Positions 1 through 8,312 of a DNA stretch of 64,000 bases are shown here, piece after piece. The stretch lies in the NCBI GenBank assembly GCA_013289855.1, contig JABCZD010000003.1, positions 474,222 through 538,221 of the forward strand, in the 5' to 3' direction. Made by a program: the position numbers and the translations under genes. How positions within the stretch are numbered: position 1 is the first letter of the stretch; each line of letters begins with the position of its first letter. Under the pieces are notes generated by a model. That model was not told the DNA's origin. It did no database searches and saw only the letters and a program-made list of their open reading frames with translations. The DNA is from Acidobacteriota bacterium. GTDB taxonomy: Bacteria; Acidobacteriota; Terriglobia; Acidiferrales; UBA7541.

Positions 1-2
1 TT

Positions 3-1667
3 TACGACCCCTTCCACCATTGGTGGCTGTCCACACTGGTGGCTGCGCTTCCAGTGCTCGTATTGCTGGGACTCCTGGCGGGATTCAAAGTAAAAGCCCA
101 CTTGTGCGCTGTCGCTGGGGCGTTGACCGCCATCGTGTGCGCCGTTTTTGTGTTTGGCATGCCGGCAAAACTGGCGGCCACCAGCTTTGCGTATGGCACC
201 GCGTTCGGGCTGTTGAAAATTGTGTGGATCGTCGTTGCCGCGGTGTTTCTCTACGACATCACCGTGGCCACCGGGCAGTTTGAAATCATGAAGCATTCCG
301 TGGCCGGCATCACGCCGGACCGCCGCTTGCAGTTGCTACTGATCGCTTTTTGTTTCGGAGCGTTTATCGAAGGCGCGGCGGGATTCGGCACGCCGGTGGC
401 GATCGCCGGCGCATTCATGATCGGTCTGGGCTTTAAACCGTTTCACGCCGCGGCGCTGAATTTGATCGCTAATACCGCGCCGGTGGCGTGGGGCGCGATC
501 GGCACGCCAGTGCATGCGCTAACGGCGGTTACAGGACTCCCGGAAAGCGACCTCAGCGCAATGATCGGGCGGATCCTACCGCTCACCGCGGTGATCGTTC
601 CCTTCTGGCTGGTGCGCGCCATGGTCAGCTGGCAAGAAACATTTGAAGTGCTTCCCGCGATTCTAGTGGTGGGCATATCGTTCGCAGGTACGCAGTTCTT
701 CTGGGCCAATTACATGGACAGCAATTTGGTGGACATCGCCGCAGGCATAGTTTCCCTGGTGGCCACGCTGGTTTTCCTACGCTTCTGGCAGCCGAAAAAA
801 GTGTGGCGATTCGCGGATGAGCGCGAAGACGATGCCGCCAAGCTGGCGCGAAAAGAAGTGGTGAAACATTACACCGGCGGACAGGTTGCCAAGGCCTGGC
901 TGCCGTTCGCGATTCTCTCGTTGTTTGTTTTGATGTGGGGATTGCCCACCGTAAAAGCGGCGATGGGCAAAGCGACCACGCCGGCGTTCAAGGCGGGCGG
1001 ATGGGAAGTTCCTTACCTGCACAAGGCGGTTCTCCGCGCGCAACCGGTGGTGGCCAAGCCGACGGCGGAAAATGCGAAGTTTGATTTTAATTGGCTGACG
1101 GCCACGGGCACGGGATGTTTCCTGGCGGCGCTGCTGGCGGGCGCGCTGCTGGGCCTCCGTCCCGGAGCGATGCTCAAGATTTTTGGTCAGACCGTTTACC
1201 GCATGCGGTTCGCGATCATCGCCATGTCTTGCATGCTGGGATTAGGATATGTGACGCGATACTCGGGCATGGACGCGGTCTTAGGTTTAGCGTTCACGCG
1301 AACGGGATGGCTGTTTCCATTCTTCGGTTCGTACATCGGCTGGCTGGGTGTGGCGCTGACCGGCAGCGACACTTCCTCTAACGTTTTGTTTGGTGGTTTG
1401 CAGAAATTTACCGCGCAGCAGCTTAACATCAGCCCAATTCTCATGTGCGCCACGAATAGCGCCGGCGGCGTAATGGGCAAAATGATCGACGCACAATCGA
1501 TCTGCATCGCCACGGCGGCGACGAATCAGGTGGGCAACGAGGGCATGATTTTCCGGTTCGTATTCTGGCATTCGGTGGCGCTGGCAGCCATCGTCGGCGT
1601 CATCGTGATGCTGTATGCCTACGTTTTCCCACAATTCATTCCGAACGGCTTGACCTTTATCCACTGA
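3..1667 (+). CDS. lctP: L-lactate permease, 5' end outside window
   Basis: Inner-membrane lactate/glycolate:proton symporter of the LctP/LldP family. The frame is open from the first complete codon at base 3 and already reads like the family N-terminus (YDPFHHWWLSTLVAALP), so only about 10-15 residues should be missing. An internal GTG at 39 is a poor start because it would cut off conserved sequence. Family signatures visible are GAAGFGTPVAI near residue 120, SDTSSNVLFGGLQ and GGVMGKMIDAQSI near residues 455-495, with many hydrophobic membrane spans between. No lactate dehydrogenase gene is adjacent on this side. A long perfect hairpin lies downstream of the stop. Family assignment is firm; exact substrate is inferred. 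Confidence 0.9.
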   Translation, partial: YDPFHHWWLSTLVAALPVLVLLGLLAGFKVKAHLCAVAGALTAIVCAVFVFGMPAKLAATSFAYGTAFGLLKIVWIVVAAVFLYDITVATGQFEIMKHSVAGITPDRRLQLLLIAFCFGAFIEGAAGFGTPVAIAGAFMIGLGFKPFHAAALNLIANTAPVAWGAIGTPVHALTAVTGLPESDLSAMIGRILPLTAVIVPFWLVRAMVSWQETFEVLPAILVVGISFAGTQFFWANYMDSNLVDIAAGIVSLVATLVFLRFWQPKKVWRFADEREDDAAKLARKEVVKHYTGGQVAKAWLPFAILSLFVLMWGLPTVKAAMGKATTPAFKAGGWEVPYLHKAVLRAQPVVAKPTAENAKFDFNWLTATGTGCFLAALLAGALLGLRPGAMLKIFGQTVYRMRFAIIAMSCMLGLGYVTRYSGMDAVLGLAFTRTGWLFPFFGSYIGWLGVALTGSDTSSNVLFGGLQKFTAQQLNISPILMCATNSAGGVMGKMIDAQSICIATAATNQVGNEGMIFRFVFWHSVALAAIVGVIVMLYAYVFPQFIPNGLTFIH

Positions 1668-1724
1668 AGCGATTGGGCGGATGACGGAATAGCGAGATGG
1701 TCCAGATCTAGCGTGCGAATTCGA

Positions 1725-1773
1725 TATCATACTGAGCGCACGGGACTTAAAGTGCTTTGCGCTCAGTATGATA
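1725..1773. repeat. Perfect 16-bp inverted repeat with 17-nt loop
   Basis: The arms at 1725-1740 and 1758-1773 are exact reverse complements (TATCATACTGAGCGCA and its complement) around a 17-nt loop. The hairpin lies between the lactate permease stop and the convergent aminotransferase stop, so it could end transcription from either side. No T-tract follows, so it is not a standard intrinsic terminator. It may instead be an operator or the relic of a small mobile repeat. Confidence 0.6.
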
Positions 1774-1856
1774 CAGAAGATACTGATTCTAAATAGTTTA
1801 CTAGGAAAATTTAGTAACTAGTTGATTAACAACCGCTGCCCGAAGTGCGTTCCATT

Positions 1857-3038
1857 TTAGGGCTGCCGTGAGGCGTAGAACTCCGTGATTGTGGCGACGA
1901 TGGCGACTTGGTGGGCATCTTGCAACTCCGGGAATACGGGCAGGGCCAGCACCTCTTGGCTGGCGGCCTCGGCGTGGGGAAACTGGCCGGCCCCGTAGGC
2001 CAAATGTTCGAATGCTGGCTGGAGATGGAGGGTCCGCGGGTAGTAGATTTCCGTGGGAACACCCGCCAGACGCAGGAACTCGCGCAACGTGTCGCGTTCA
2101 GGGCAGCGAATAGAAAATTGATTGTAGACGTGTTCGTACTGGGGCGGAGGGATGGCCGGCAGCCGCACTTGCTGGAGTAGCTTCGCTTCCGCGAAGAGTT
2201 GGCGATAGCGCTGCGCGCGCGCCTGACGGCCCTTAGTCCATCCGGCCAGATGCCGCAGCTTGACGCGCAGGACGGCGGCCTGCAGGGCGTCCAAGCGGCT
2301 ATTCGTTCCCAAAATGTCGTGATGGTATTTCGTTTTGCTGCCGTGCATGCGTAGCAGCCTGAGGCGCTCGTCGAGCGCAGCGTTTTCCGTGGTGATTAAG
2401 CCGCCGTCACCGGCGCCGCCCAGATTCTTGGATGGGAAAAAGCTGAAGCATCCGAAGTCGCCGAGGGTGCCAACGTAACGATCGTGATAGCGAGCCCCAA
2501 TGGCCTGCGCTGCGTCTTCCACGACGACGAGATTTTTCGCTTTGGCGAGGCGAAGAATGGGGTCGAGATCGGCCGGCAAACCAAAAAGATGCACTGGCAT
2601 GATGGCGCGGGTTTTCGAGGTGATGGCGGCTTCGATTTTGGCGGGGTCGATGTTGTAGGTTTCCGGATCGATGTCGACGAAGACGGGTTTTGCGCCGATC
2701 CAGGCGATGGAGCCGGCGGTGGCAACAAAGCTGAAGGGCGTGGTGATGACTTCATCGCCCGGGCCGACGCCTGCGGCAAGCAAAGAGAGGATTAAGGCGT
2801 CGGTGCCCGAAGCGCACCCGATGGCATGCTTGGCGCCTAGCAGGGCGGCGATTTCTTCTTCAAGCAGGCGGACTTCGCTGCCCATGATGAAGAGCTGGCT
2901 CTCCATTACGCGCGTGACCGCTTCCATAACCTCTTCGCGGATGGTGGCGAATTGCGCTTTTAGATCGAGAAAGTCGCAGAGCGGGGGCTTTAGCGACGGC
3001 GAGCGGTCGGTTGGGCGGACTTTTACTGGGTGTGTCAT
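1857..3038 (-). CDS. DegT/DnrJ/EryC1/StrS-family PLP aminotransferase
   Basis: Fold-type I PLP enzyme of the sugar aminotransferase family, which usually transaminates nucleotide-linked keto-sugars for surface polysaccharide or glycan synthesis. The 393-residue length fits. CASGTDAL near residue 76 is the cofactor phosphate region, EDAAQAIGA near 174 carries the conserved Asp, and the lysine in FFPSKNLGG (about residue 204) should form the Schiff base. The ATG at 3038 was chosen because GGAG sits 9 nt upstream and the family core begins soon after; an upstream in-frame extension to 3314 is unlike the family. No sugar-nucleotide genes adjoin it, so the substrate is unknown. Confidence 0.88.
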   Translation of the reverse strand: MTHPVKVRPTDRSPSLKPPLCDFLDLKAQFATIREEVMEAVTRVMESQLFIMGSEVRLLEEEIAALLGAKHAIGCASGTDALILSLLAAGVGPGDEVITTPFSFVATAGSIAWIGAKPVFVDIDPETYNIDPAKIEAAITSKTRAIMPVHLFGLPADLDPILRLAKAKNLVVVEDAAQAIGARYHDRYVGTLGDFGCFSFFPSKNLGGAGDGGLITTENAALDERLRLLRMHGSKTKYHHDILGTNSRLDALQAAVLRVKLRHLAGWTKGRQARAQRYRQLFAEAKLLQQVRLPAIPPPQYEHVYNQFSIRCPERDTLREFLRLAGVPTEIYYPRTLHLQPAFEHLAYGAGQFPHAEAASQEVLALPVFPELQDAHQVAIVATITEFYASRQP

Positions 3039-3344
3039 GGTTGCGAGCTCCGAGACATTTAAATAGTGTATTCCATAATTCCTGGCCACGGACGACGGAA
3101 CGAAATTGCCCTGACTCCGAGCGAATCCCCGAAGCGGCTGAGAAAAAAAAGGCCAAAACCACTCCCCCAGGCGCTGAAGCGCATTGACAGCCAAGCGCTT
3201 CGTGTCGGAGCTGAAGCTCCGACCCACAAGACAGAGGTAGCTCCTTCCCACAAGGCGGGGATAAGCTTCGACGCTTAAGGCAGAGATTTTTCCCCGCATG
3301 GGTTTTTCCCGCACTCGGAATAGCGTTCGGCAGCCGTGTTGGCT
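3039..3344. other. Intergenic gap with short hairpin repeat
   Basis: No gene is supported between the aminotransferase start and the upstream oxidase stop. The stretch holds a 20-nt perfect stem (3204-3223) and GC-rich spacer resembling dispersed acidobacterial intergenic repeats. The aminotransferase promoter should lie in the part nearest 3038, but I could not pick out a convincing -35/-10 pair. Confidence 0.5.
3204..3223. repeat. Short palindromic intergenic repeat
   Basis: GTCGGAGCT, a 2-nt centre, then AGCTCCGAC gives a perfect 9-bp-arm palindrome. Its flanks (CGT before, CCCACAAG after) match the style of short dispersed hairpins common in acidobacterial intergenic DNA. That family match is from memory, not from a search. 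Confidence 0.5.
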
Positions 3345-4523
3345 TCAGTTGAGAATTTCCGTTACTAGGTTGCGGACGTGTTCGGCGATCGAGAGTGCGG
3401 AGGTTAGGCCGGGGGATTCGATTCCGATTAGTTGGACGACGTGGGGGAAATTTGGATCGCGCTCGATCACGAAGTCGCCGGTGCTTGCGGAATATTTTCC
3501 TTGCGTAGTTCCACCTTGGCTAGATGCGGCCGGCGCGGAGGCTCGCGACGACGAGGGAGGGACTAGCTTGGCTCTGATTCCTGAGTGAGCTTGAACTAGA
3601 TCCGCAGCTTCGATTTCTGGCATCAAGAGTTTGGCTAGACGCGCGAAATATTCGATGGGCTCGCGGTCGCGTTCATAGTCGTTCTTGCTGTCGATATAGC
3701 GGGTTGTGGGACCAATCCAGACATTGCCGGCAAGAGTTTTGGTGAAGTGCGTGCCGAGACTTACGCCTTCGGGATGCGGGAGCGGGTAAACCAAGCCGTT
3801 GATCCAATTTTGTTTGCTGCGCACCAACTCGCAATATTCACCGCGGACGGGATAGATGCGATGGCGCGCCATTTGTGATCCGAGCAATGCGGCAATTTCA
3901 TCGGCGTAGAGTCCGGCGCTGTTGATCACGCAGCGGGCGGCGATTTCTCCCGCGGCGCTGGTAACGCGGATGGCTGAATCGGCAACGTCCGTAACCTGAA
4001 GACGGGTTACGCGCGCGTTGGTCAGCAGGTGCGCGCCGCGGTCCACGGCGAGTCTGGCGCAGGCTTTGAGCAGCTCTTCGCTTTCGACAATTCCCGTGGA
4101 GGGCACGTCGATGGCCTGCACACCAGCGATGTGCGGCTCGCGGGCGCGGATAGCGGCGCTGTCAATGAGGCGCAGATTTTCCACGCCGTTGGCGCGGCCA
4201 TTTTCTACTAACGCGCTCAGTTCGTGAGCCTCTTCTAGAGAGGAAGCGACGACGAGTTTTCCGGTGCGACGGTGCGGCACGTTGTGCTTGGCGCAGAACT
4301 CATAGGTTAAGCGGTTGCCGCGGACGCAGTGTTTAGCCTTCAGCGAGCCAGGAGCATAGTACAGGCCAGAGTGAATCACGCCGCTGTTACGGGTGCTGGC
4401 GCCCAGGCCCAGTTTCGGCAAAGCTTCCAGCAGGAAGACGTCATCCCAATGCGTCGAAAGCGCGTGGGCAATTGCGCAGCCGACAACACCGCCACCAATG
4501 ATTACGATGTTGGCCTGATCGAT
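3345..4523 (-). CDS. lhgO: L-2-hydroxyglutarate oxidase, non-canonical ATC start
   Basis: FAD-dependent oxidase of the DAO/LhgO family that oxidises L-2-hydroxyglutarate to 2-oxoglutarate. The N-terminal Rossmann motif IIGGGVVGCAIA lies about nine residues in, followed by the family motif NSGVIHSGLYY and, further on, VYPLPHPEGVSLGTHFT. Reading upstream from the FAD motif, no ATG, GTG or TTG occurs before the in-frame TAA near 4589. The best initiator is ATC at 4521-4523, with AGGAA about 8 nt before it. The first conventional start, TTG at 4421, would delete the FAD-binding loop. The gene is therefore either started at a rare codon, mutated at the start, or affected by a base error. The length of about 392 residues is normal. 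Confidence 0.8.
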   Translation of the reverse strand: MDQANIVIIGGGVVGCAIAHALSTHWDDVFLLEALPKLGLGASTRNSGVIHSGLYYAPGSLKAKHCVRGNRLTYEFCAKHNVPHRRTGKLVVASSLEEAHELSALVENGRANGVENLRLIDSAAIRAREPHIAGVQAIDVPSTGIVESEELLKACARLAVDRGAHLLTNARVTRLQVTDVADSAIRVTSAAGEIAARCVINSAGLYADEIAALLGSQMARHRIYPVRGEYCELVRSKQNWINGLVYPLPHPEGVSLGTHFTKTLAGNVWIGPTTRYIDSKNDYERDREPIEYFARLAKLLMPEIEAADLVQAHSGIRAKLVPPSSSRASAPAASSQGGTTQGKYSASTGDFVIERDPNFPHVVQLIGIESPGLTSALSIAEHVRNLVTEILN

Positions 4524-4714
4524 GGCCGTGTTCCTTCCAAGGTGTCTCTGATCCCGAACAACGATACTACCGCGCGTATTGGTAGTTTAATGCGCAAAGC
4601 GACGTGCGCAAAATATCTGCGCGGCGGCAAAGTTAGCGGGGTCGCGGAAGTCATCACCCGCCAAATCGGGTTGGAGTCGATGCAAATCGGTGAAAGACGG
4701 GATGGGCGCGATTG

Positions 4715-5209
4715 CTACGAGTGAGTGATCAGCGAAACGCAGATGCACTCGCCTTCGTAGGCGAGAGCCAAGGTGACGCTATCGTGCGGCGAGGCGGTAT
4801 CCATGGCGTAGTCTTCTCCCGTAATCACCGTCGGCACGGACAACATGCAATGATCCGCCAGGTTGCTGACTTTCGCTTTGAAATTGCCGGCGATCATGTT
4901 GCAAATCTCGCCGAGCGCGTCTCGCGTCATGGCGGGATTTGTTGCCCCGTCCTGGCCAAGCATTAAGGAGGCAAGTTTACCGGCCGCGGACCGTGAGCAA
5001 CGCACGGTGATCATTCCGCGGAGCGCTCCGGCCATGCCGACCATGGCCGTTTGTTCGCCTTGCGCTTCCCCGCCGGGCGTGGCGACTAGTTCGAGACGTA
5101 GGCCAGCCATCAATTCAAAAACTTCCACGGCGGCACACTCCATAATGGATTTCCAGTAGGGATCGAACCGCACGGCCGTGGGCGAGGAAGTTTTCGTTGC
5201 AAGAGTCAC
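4715..5209 (-). CDS. CheX/CheC-like CheY-phosphatase family protein
   Basis: A 164-residue cytoplasmic protein of the CheC/CheX/FliY family, which dephosphorylates CheY-P. The family helix is recognisable in DALGEICNMIAGNFK (about residue 98), carrying the acidic-Asn pair that CheX uses on phospho-aspartate. There is a single such motif, as in CheX rather than CheC, which has two. Its start overlaps the stop of the upstream cheY by 4 bp, so the two are translationally coupled. Its role as a phosphatase for the neighbouring response regulator is inferred from family and position. Confidence 0.75.
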   Translation of the reverse strand: MTLATKTSSPTAVRFDPYWKSIMECAAVEVFELMAGLRLELVATPGGEAQGEQTAMVGMAGALRGMITVRCSRSAAGKLASLMLGQDGATNPAMTRDALGEICNMIAGNFKAKVSNLADHCMLSVPTVITGEDYAMDTASPHDSVTLALAYEGECICVSLITHS

Positions 5210-5592
5210 AGACTGCCTCCGAGAAGCGGCGTCACTCGCTCTTTCACTTGTTCCGGGGTGAACGGTTTACGCAGATAGCCCTTGGCGCCCGCGGAAAGCG
5301 CCTCCACCACGCGGGCCTCGCTACCTTCGGTGGTAATCATCACCACGGGAATATTTCTGGCGGATTCGATGGTGGAAAGATTTTTCAGAAATTCCAGCCC
5401 GTCCATGACCGGCATATTGATGTCGCTGAGGATCATGTCCAGTGAGCCTTTCTGAACTTGCACCAGCGCCTCGGCGCCGTTGCTGGCTTCCAGAACCTCG
5501 GTAAGTTCCAGGCCGGCCTGGCGCAGCGCGCGCTCGACGATTTTGCGCATCACCGAGGAGTCGTCCACAATCAAGACTTTAAGTTTTTTCAT
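5206..5592 (-). CDS. cheY: CheY-like single-domain response regulator
   Basis: A 128-residue stand-alone receiver domain. The acidic pocket is VDDSS (Asp10, Asp11), the phospho-acceptor is Asp57 in ILSDINMPVMDG, and the switch Thr and conserved Lys are in VVMITTEGS and GYLRKPF. There is no output domain. It lies 34 bp after the CheA-like kinase gene and overlaps the CheX-like gene by 4 bp, forming a kinase-regulator-phosphatase operon. With no flagellar, MCP, CheW, CheR or CheB gene nearby, it may serve a non-motility output. Confidence 0.88.
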   Translation of the reverse strand: MKKLKVLIVDDSSVMRKIVERALRQAGLELTEVLEASNGAEALVQVQKGSLDMILSDINMPVMDGLEFLKNLSTIESARNIPVVMITTEGSEARVVEALSAGAKGYLRKPFTPEQVKERVTPLLGGSL

Positions 5593-5626
5593 ACCTACTC
5601 TCCTGACATCGCTTCTTCACTATTCG

Positions 5627-7108
5627 CTACGGCGAAGTAACTCGGGCAAGCCCACCGGTAGCGTAGCGGTCAGCGTCATCCGCCACGATTACCGCTGGGA
5701 CAATAGCCAACGTTAGCGGCACCTTCATTCGGACAGTGGTGCCGATTCCGGCACGGGATACCACTTCAACGGTGCCACCGATCTTTTCGATATTGCTTTT
5801 CACCACGTCCAGGCCAACGCCGCGTCCAGAAACTTTGGTGATGGTCTCCGCAGTGGAGAAGCCCGGTTGGAAAATTAGATCGAACAGTTCGCGCTCGCCC
5901 ATCCGTAACGACTGTTCAACGCCGATCAGGCCTCTTTCGATTCCCTTGCGGCGAATTCTCTCTACGTCAAGTCCCGCGCCGTCATCGGAAACTTCGACAA
6001 TCACTTGGGCGCCGACGTGATAGGCGCGGAGTGAGAGCAATCCCTCCGAGCATTTGCCCGCCGCGACGCGCTGATCGGGAGATTCGATGCCATGGTCGAC
6101 GGCATTGCGGACCAGATGCGTGAGCGGATCTTTGATGGCTTCGATGATGGATTTGTCGAGCTCGATTTCCTTGCCGACCATCTCGATGCGTACGGTTTTG
6201 CCGCAGTCCGTGGCCACGTCGCGGACGGTACGGGAGAACTGGCTCCAAATCGCCCCAATCGGCTGCACGCGCGTCTTCATCACGCTTGCTTGCAGCTTGG
6301 TCGTAATCAGATGAAGCCTCTGGCTAGACGTGACGATGGCGGCGTCTTTGCTGGCGTTGGCAAATTGCACGATTTGATTGCGTGCGAGTCCCAACTCGCC
6401 AACGAGAGTTATTAGAGTGTCGAGCAGTGCCACATCGACGCGAATGGAGGAATCGCCGGCCGCAGAGTGTGCCAGTTGCTGGATGCGAAGCGCTTCCACG
6501 ATGTCTTGCGGCTTGACTGCTCCGCGTTCCACGAGGATTTCACCGAGATGCCGAGGGTCGCCTTCGTGTTGAATTTGCATCGCGGAAGCGACATCGGCTG
6601 CGGTGGCCGTTCCCTCGCAAATGAGGATTTCACCGATCGAGCGAGGCGCGATTTTTTGCGCTACTGATTCTCCAAGGGGTAACGGCGCAGGTCGCGGCGG
6701 AATGGCGGGCGGCGGTCGAGATGCCAGCGGTTGCTCCAGCAGCGTAGTTAATCTGGCGATGAGCGGTGTGTCGTCGCGCGATCCCTCTGCCCCCGACTTC
6801 GCAATCTGTTCCAGGATGCGACGAATGGCATCAACCATCTGCAGCAAGACTGTGGTCGCTTCCGGGTTAAGCTTCGCCTTCCCGTCCCGCAACTTACTCA
6901 ATAGGTTTTCGCCGACATGCGCCAGGGATTCCAGTTTGGTGAATCCCAGAAACGCGGACGCGCCTTTGAGATTGTGGATGTTGCGGAAAACGCTCGCGAG
7001 CCGCTCGCGATTGGTGGGATCCTCTTCGAGTTGCACAAGTTCGCGATCCAGCACGTCAAGTTTCTCATTACTTTCCACGAGAAACTCGCGAACGATTTCA
7101 TCGCTCAT
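5627..7108 (-). CDS. cheA: CheA-type histidine kinase lacking CheW domain
   Basis: A 493-residue kinase, short for CheA (usually 650 or more). It has an N-terminal HPt domain with the phospho-acceptor His45 in NIHNLKGASAFLG, a linker with two IGEIL/LGEIL repeats (residues about 160-215) in place of a P2 domain, a dimerisation segment (LITLVGELGLARNQI), and an HATPase with the N-box LVRNAVDHGIE and the G-box GRGVGLDVV. The protein stops at DADRYATGG, just where the CheW-like domain should begin. Reading one base over at that point gives LPVGLPELLRRSE then a stop, so a late frameshift is possible but would not restore a CheW domain. It is first in the cheA-cheY-cheX operon. Confidence 0.82.
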   Translation of the reverse strand: MSDEIVREFLVESNEKLDVLDRELVQLEEDPTNRERLASVFRNIHNLKGASAFLGFTKLESLAHVGENLLSKLRDGKAKLNPEATTVLLQMVDAIRRILEQIAKSGAEGSRDDTPLIARLTTLLEQPLASRPPPAIPPRPAPLPLGESVAQKIAPRSIGEILICEGTATAADVASAMQIQHEGDPRHLGEILVERGAVKPQDIVEALRIQQLAHSAAGDSSIRVDVALLDTLITLVGELGLARNQIVQFANASKDAAIVTSSQRLHLITTKLQASVMKTRVQPIGAIWSQFSRTVRDVATDCGKTVRIEMVGKEIELDKSIIEAIKDPLTHLVRNAVDHGIESPDQRVAAGKCSEGLLSLRAYHVGAQVIVEVSDDGAGLDVERIRRKGIERGLIGVEQSLRMGERELFDLIFQPGFSTAETITKVSGRGVGLDVVKSNIEKIGGTVEVVSRAGIGTTVRMKVPLTLAIVPAVIVADDADRYATGGLARVTSP

Positions 7109-7343
7109 GCGTGTGGGACCTCGTAGGTCAAAGGCGGGAGCAACTGTCGGCTCAAGGGCGGCTCAAGGGAGGCCAAGAGTCACGCGTCTCTGGAAGGAGA
7201 GCAATTTGCCTGCCAGCTCGAAAGCTGCGGCTGGCGACGCGTTCACGGGAAGATTAAGGAATGCTTAGCGTTTTGTTTTTTTAAATCACAAAGTGTGGAA
7301 AGAGGAGGGCGTGTGCGTGGAGGAACGGAGTGAGCGAGGCGAG

Positions 7344-7369
7344 ATGGGGCGCAGCATGCCGCGCCCCAT
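7344..7369. repeat. 9-bp-arm hairpin
   Basis: ATGGGGCGC at 7344-7352 pairs perfectly with GCGCCCCAT at 7361-7369 around an 8-nt loop. It sits 11 bp before a second hairpin. Confidence 0.5.
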
Positions 7370-7380
7370 ACAAGACACGG

Positions 7381-7404
7381 AGCACAGGCAGGAGTGCCTG
7401 TGCT
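7381..7404. repeat. Acidobacterial-style hairpin repeat
   Basis: AGCACAGGCA, loop GGAG, then TGCCTGTGCT gives a perfect 10-bp stem. This sequence style is one I recall from many acidobacterial intergenic spacers; a search of related genomes would confirm it. Confidence 0.55.
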
Positions 7405-7527
7405 ACGAACGACTCGCGCGGCGTGCTGCGGTGTTTCAGTTCGGGTTCCAGTTTTGGGAAAATCCCGAACGGAATTTTCCGGGTCAGCAGTTATGTGGTT
7501 GAGGTTGGCGATGATCGTCGCGAGAGG

Positions 7528-8280
7528 TTAGCGGCTGGAAACCATCATCTCGTGGTCGTGGTCGTCGATGTGGACGTGCACTCGTTCTTGCGGGGGCTGC
7601 TCGATCTTTTGCGCAGCCTTTTCAATGTGAAAACGAAAGTACGCGTACATCAGGTACATCGCCGGGGCCATGAAGAGCGATGAAATCCATCCCGTGGTGC
7701 GACTGGACGCGGTGATCAAGGCAGCTAGCGCGGCGCCGAGAAGGTAGTACGGGAATGACCATCCGTGACATTCGCGCCAAACGGCCAAGAAGTTTTTCTG
7801 CTCAACCAGGGCGATCACTCCGGAGACCAATCCGGTATCGCACACGAAGAAAATAATCGCGGCCGGAACGACCAAGAGGACGAGGGAATTGGGCGCAAAC
7901 TTCTGGGTTATGGCGTGAGAGCCGAACCACGCGGCGCCGGCGCTGGCGGAGAGCGTCGCTACGTTGAAGGCCACCTGAACGGGCCGCGGACTCTTCTTCG
8001 CACCCCAAACGCACTGCACTAACGCAGCGGCGGAGGCCAGGACGACGGTCTCGGAAAAACTAAACGCGGCAACACCAATCAGGATGAATACGAAACTGCC
8101 GGAGATGGTTCCGGTGACGCCGGGGAGCTTGACTTTCCAAGTGGCGGCCAGCGATCCGAGCAGCAGGAAGGTAATGAAGCGGGCGGGATCGTCGGAGTTC
8201 CATTGTAGGAGTGCGACGGCGAGTAATGCGAAGCCAAGCATGGTTACGCAGGCGATGTAGGCTTTAGCGAACGTGTTCAT
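7528..8280 (-). CDS. Polytopic membrane protein with sensor-like domain
   Basis: A 250-residue integral membrane protein with about six or seven hydrophobic spans. It is clearly homologous to the membrane domain of the HD-GYP/GGDEF protein at 12067-14511: both share KLPGVTGT, FILIG, a Ser-rich ET motif, LVQC.W, a QV.FNVA stretch and a W.FPYY element. Here the domain stands alone, with only a short charged His-rich tail (HVHIDDHDHE) at the end. I know no named family for it. It may be a ligand-sensing or small-molecule membrane module. The start ATG at 8280 has AGGAGA just upstream. Confidence 0.65.
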   Translation of the reverse strand: MNTFAKAYIACVTMLGFALLAVALLQWNSDDPARFITFLLLGSLAATWKVKLPGVTGTISGSFVFILIGVAAFSFSETVVLASAAALVQCVWGAKKSPRPVQVAFNVATLSASAGAAWFGSHAITQKFAPNSLVLLVVPAAIIFFVCDTGLVSGVIALVEQKNFLAVWRECHGWSFPYYLLGAALAALITASSRTTGWISSLFMAPAMYLMYAYFRFHIEKAAQKIEQPPQERVHVHIDDHDHEMMVSSR

Positions 8281-8312
8281 GGGTCTTCTCCTTTCTTTGT
8301 TTCGCTAACCTA

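Larger units (their letters stand above)
7109..7527. other. Intergenic region with two strong hairpins
   Basis: A gap of 419 bp between the cheA start and the stop of the next gene, both on the minus strand. No ORF here has family support. Two perfect hairpins lie close together at 7344-7369 and 7381-7404 (listed separately). They could end transcription from the upstream gene or be dispersed repeats. The cheA promoter should lie near 7110-7250, but none is clear. Confidence 0.5.
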
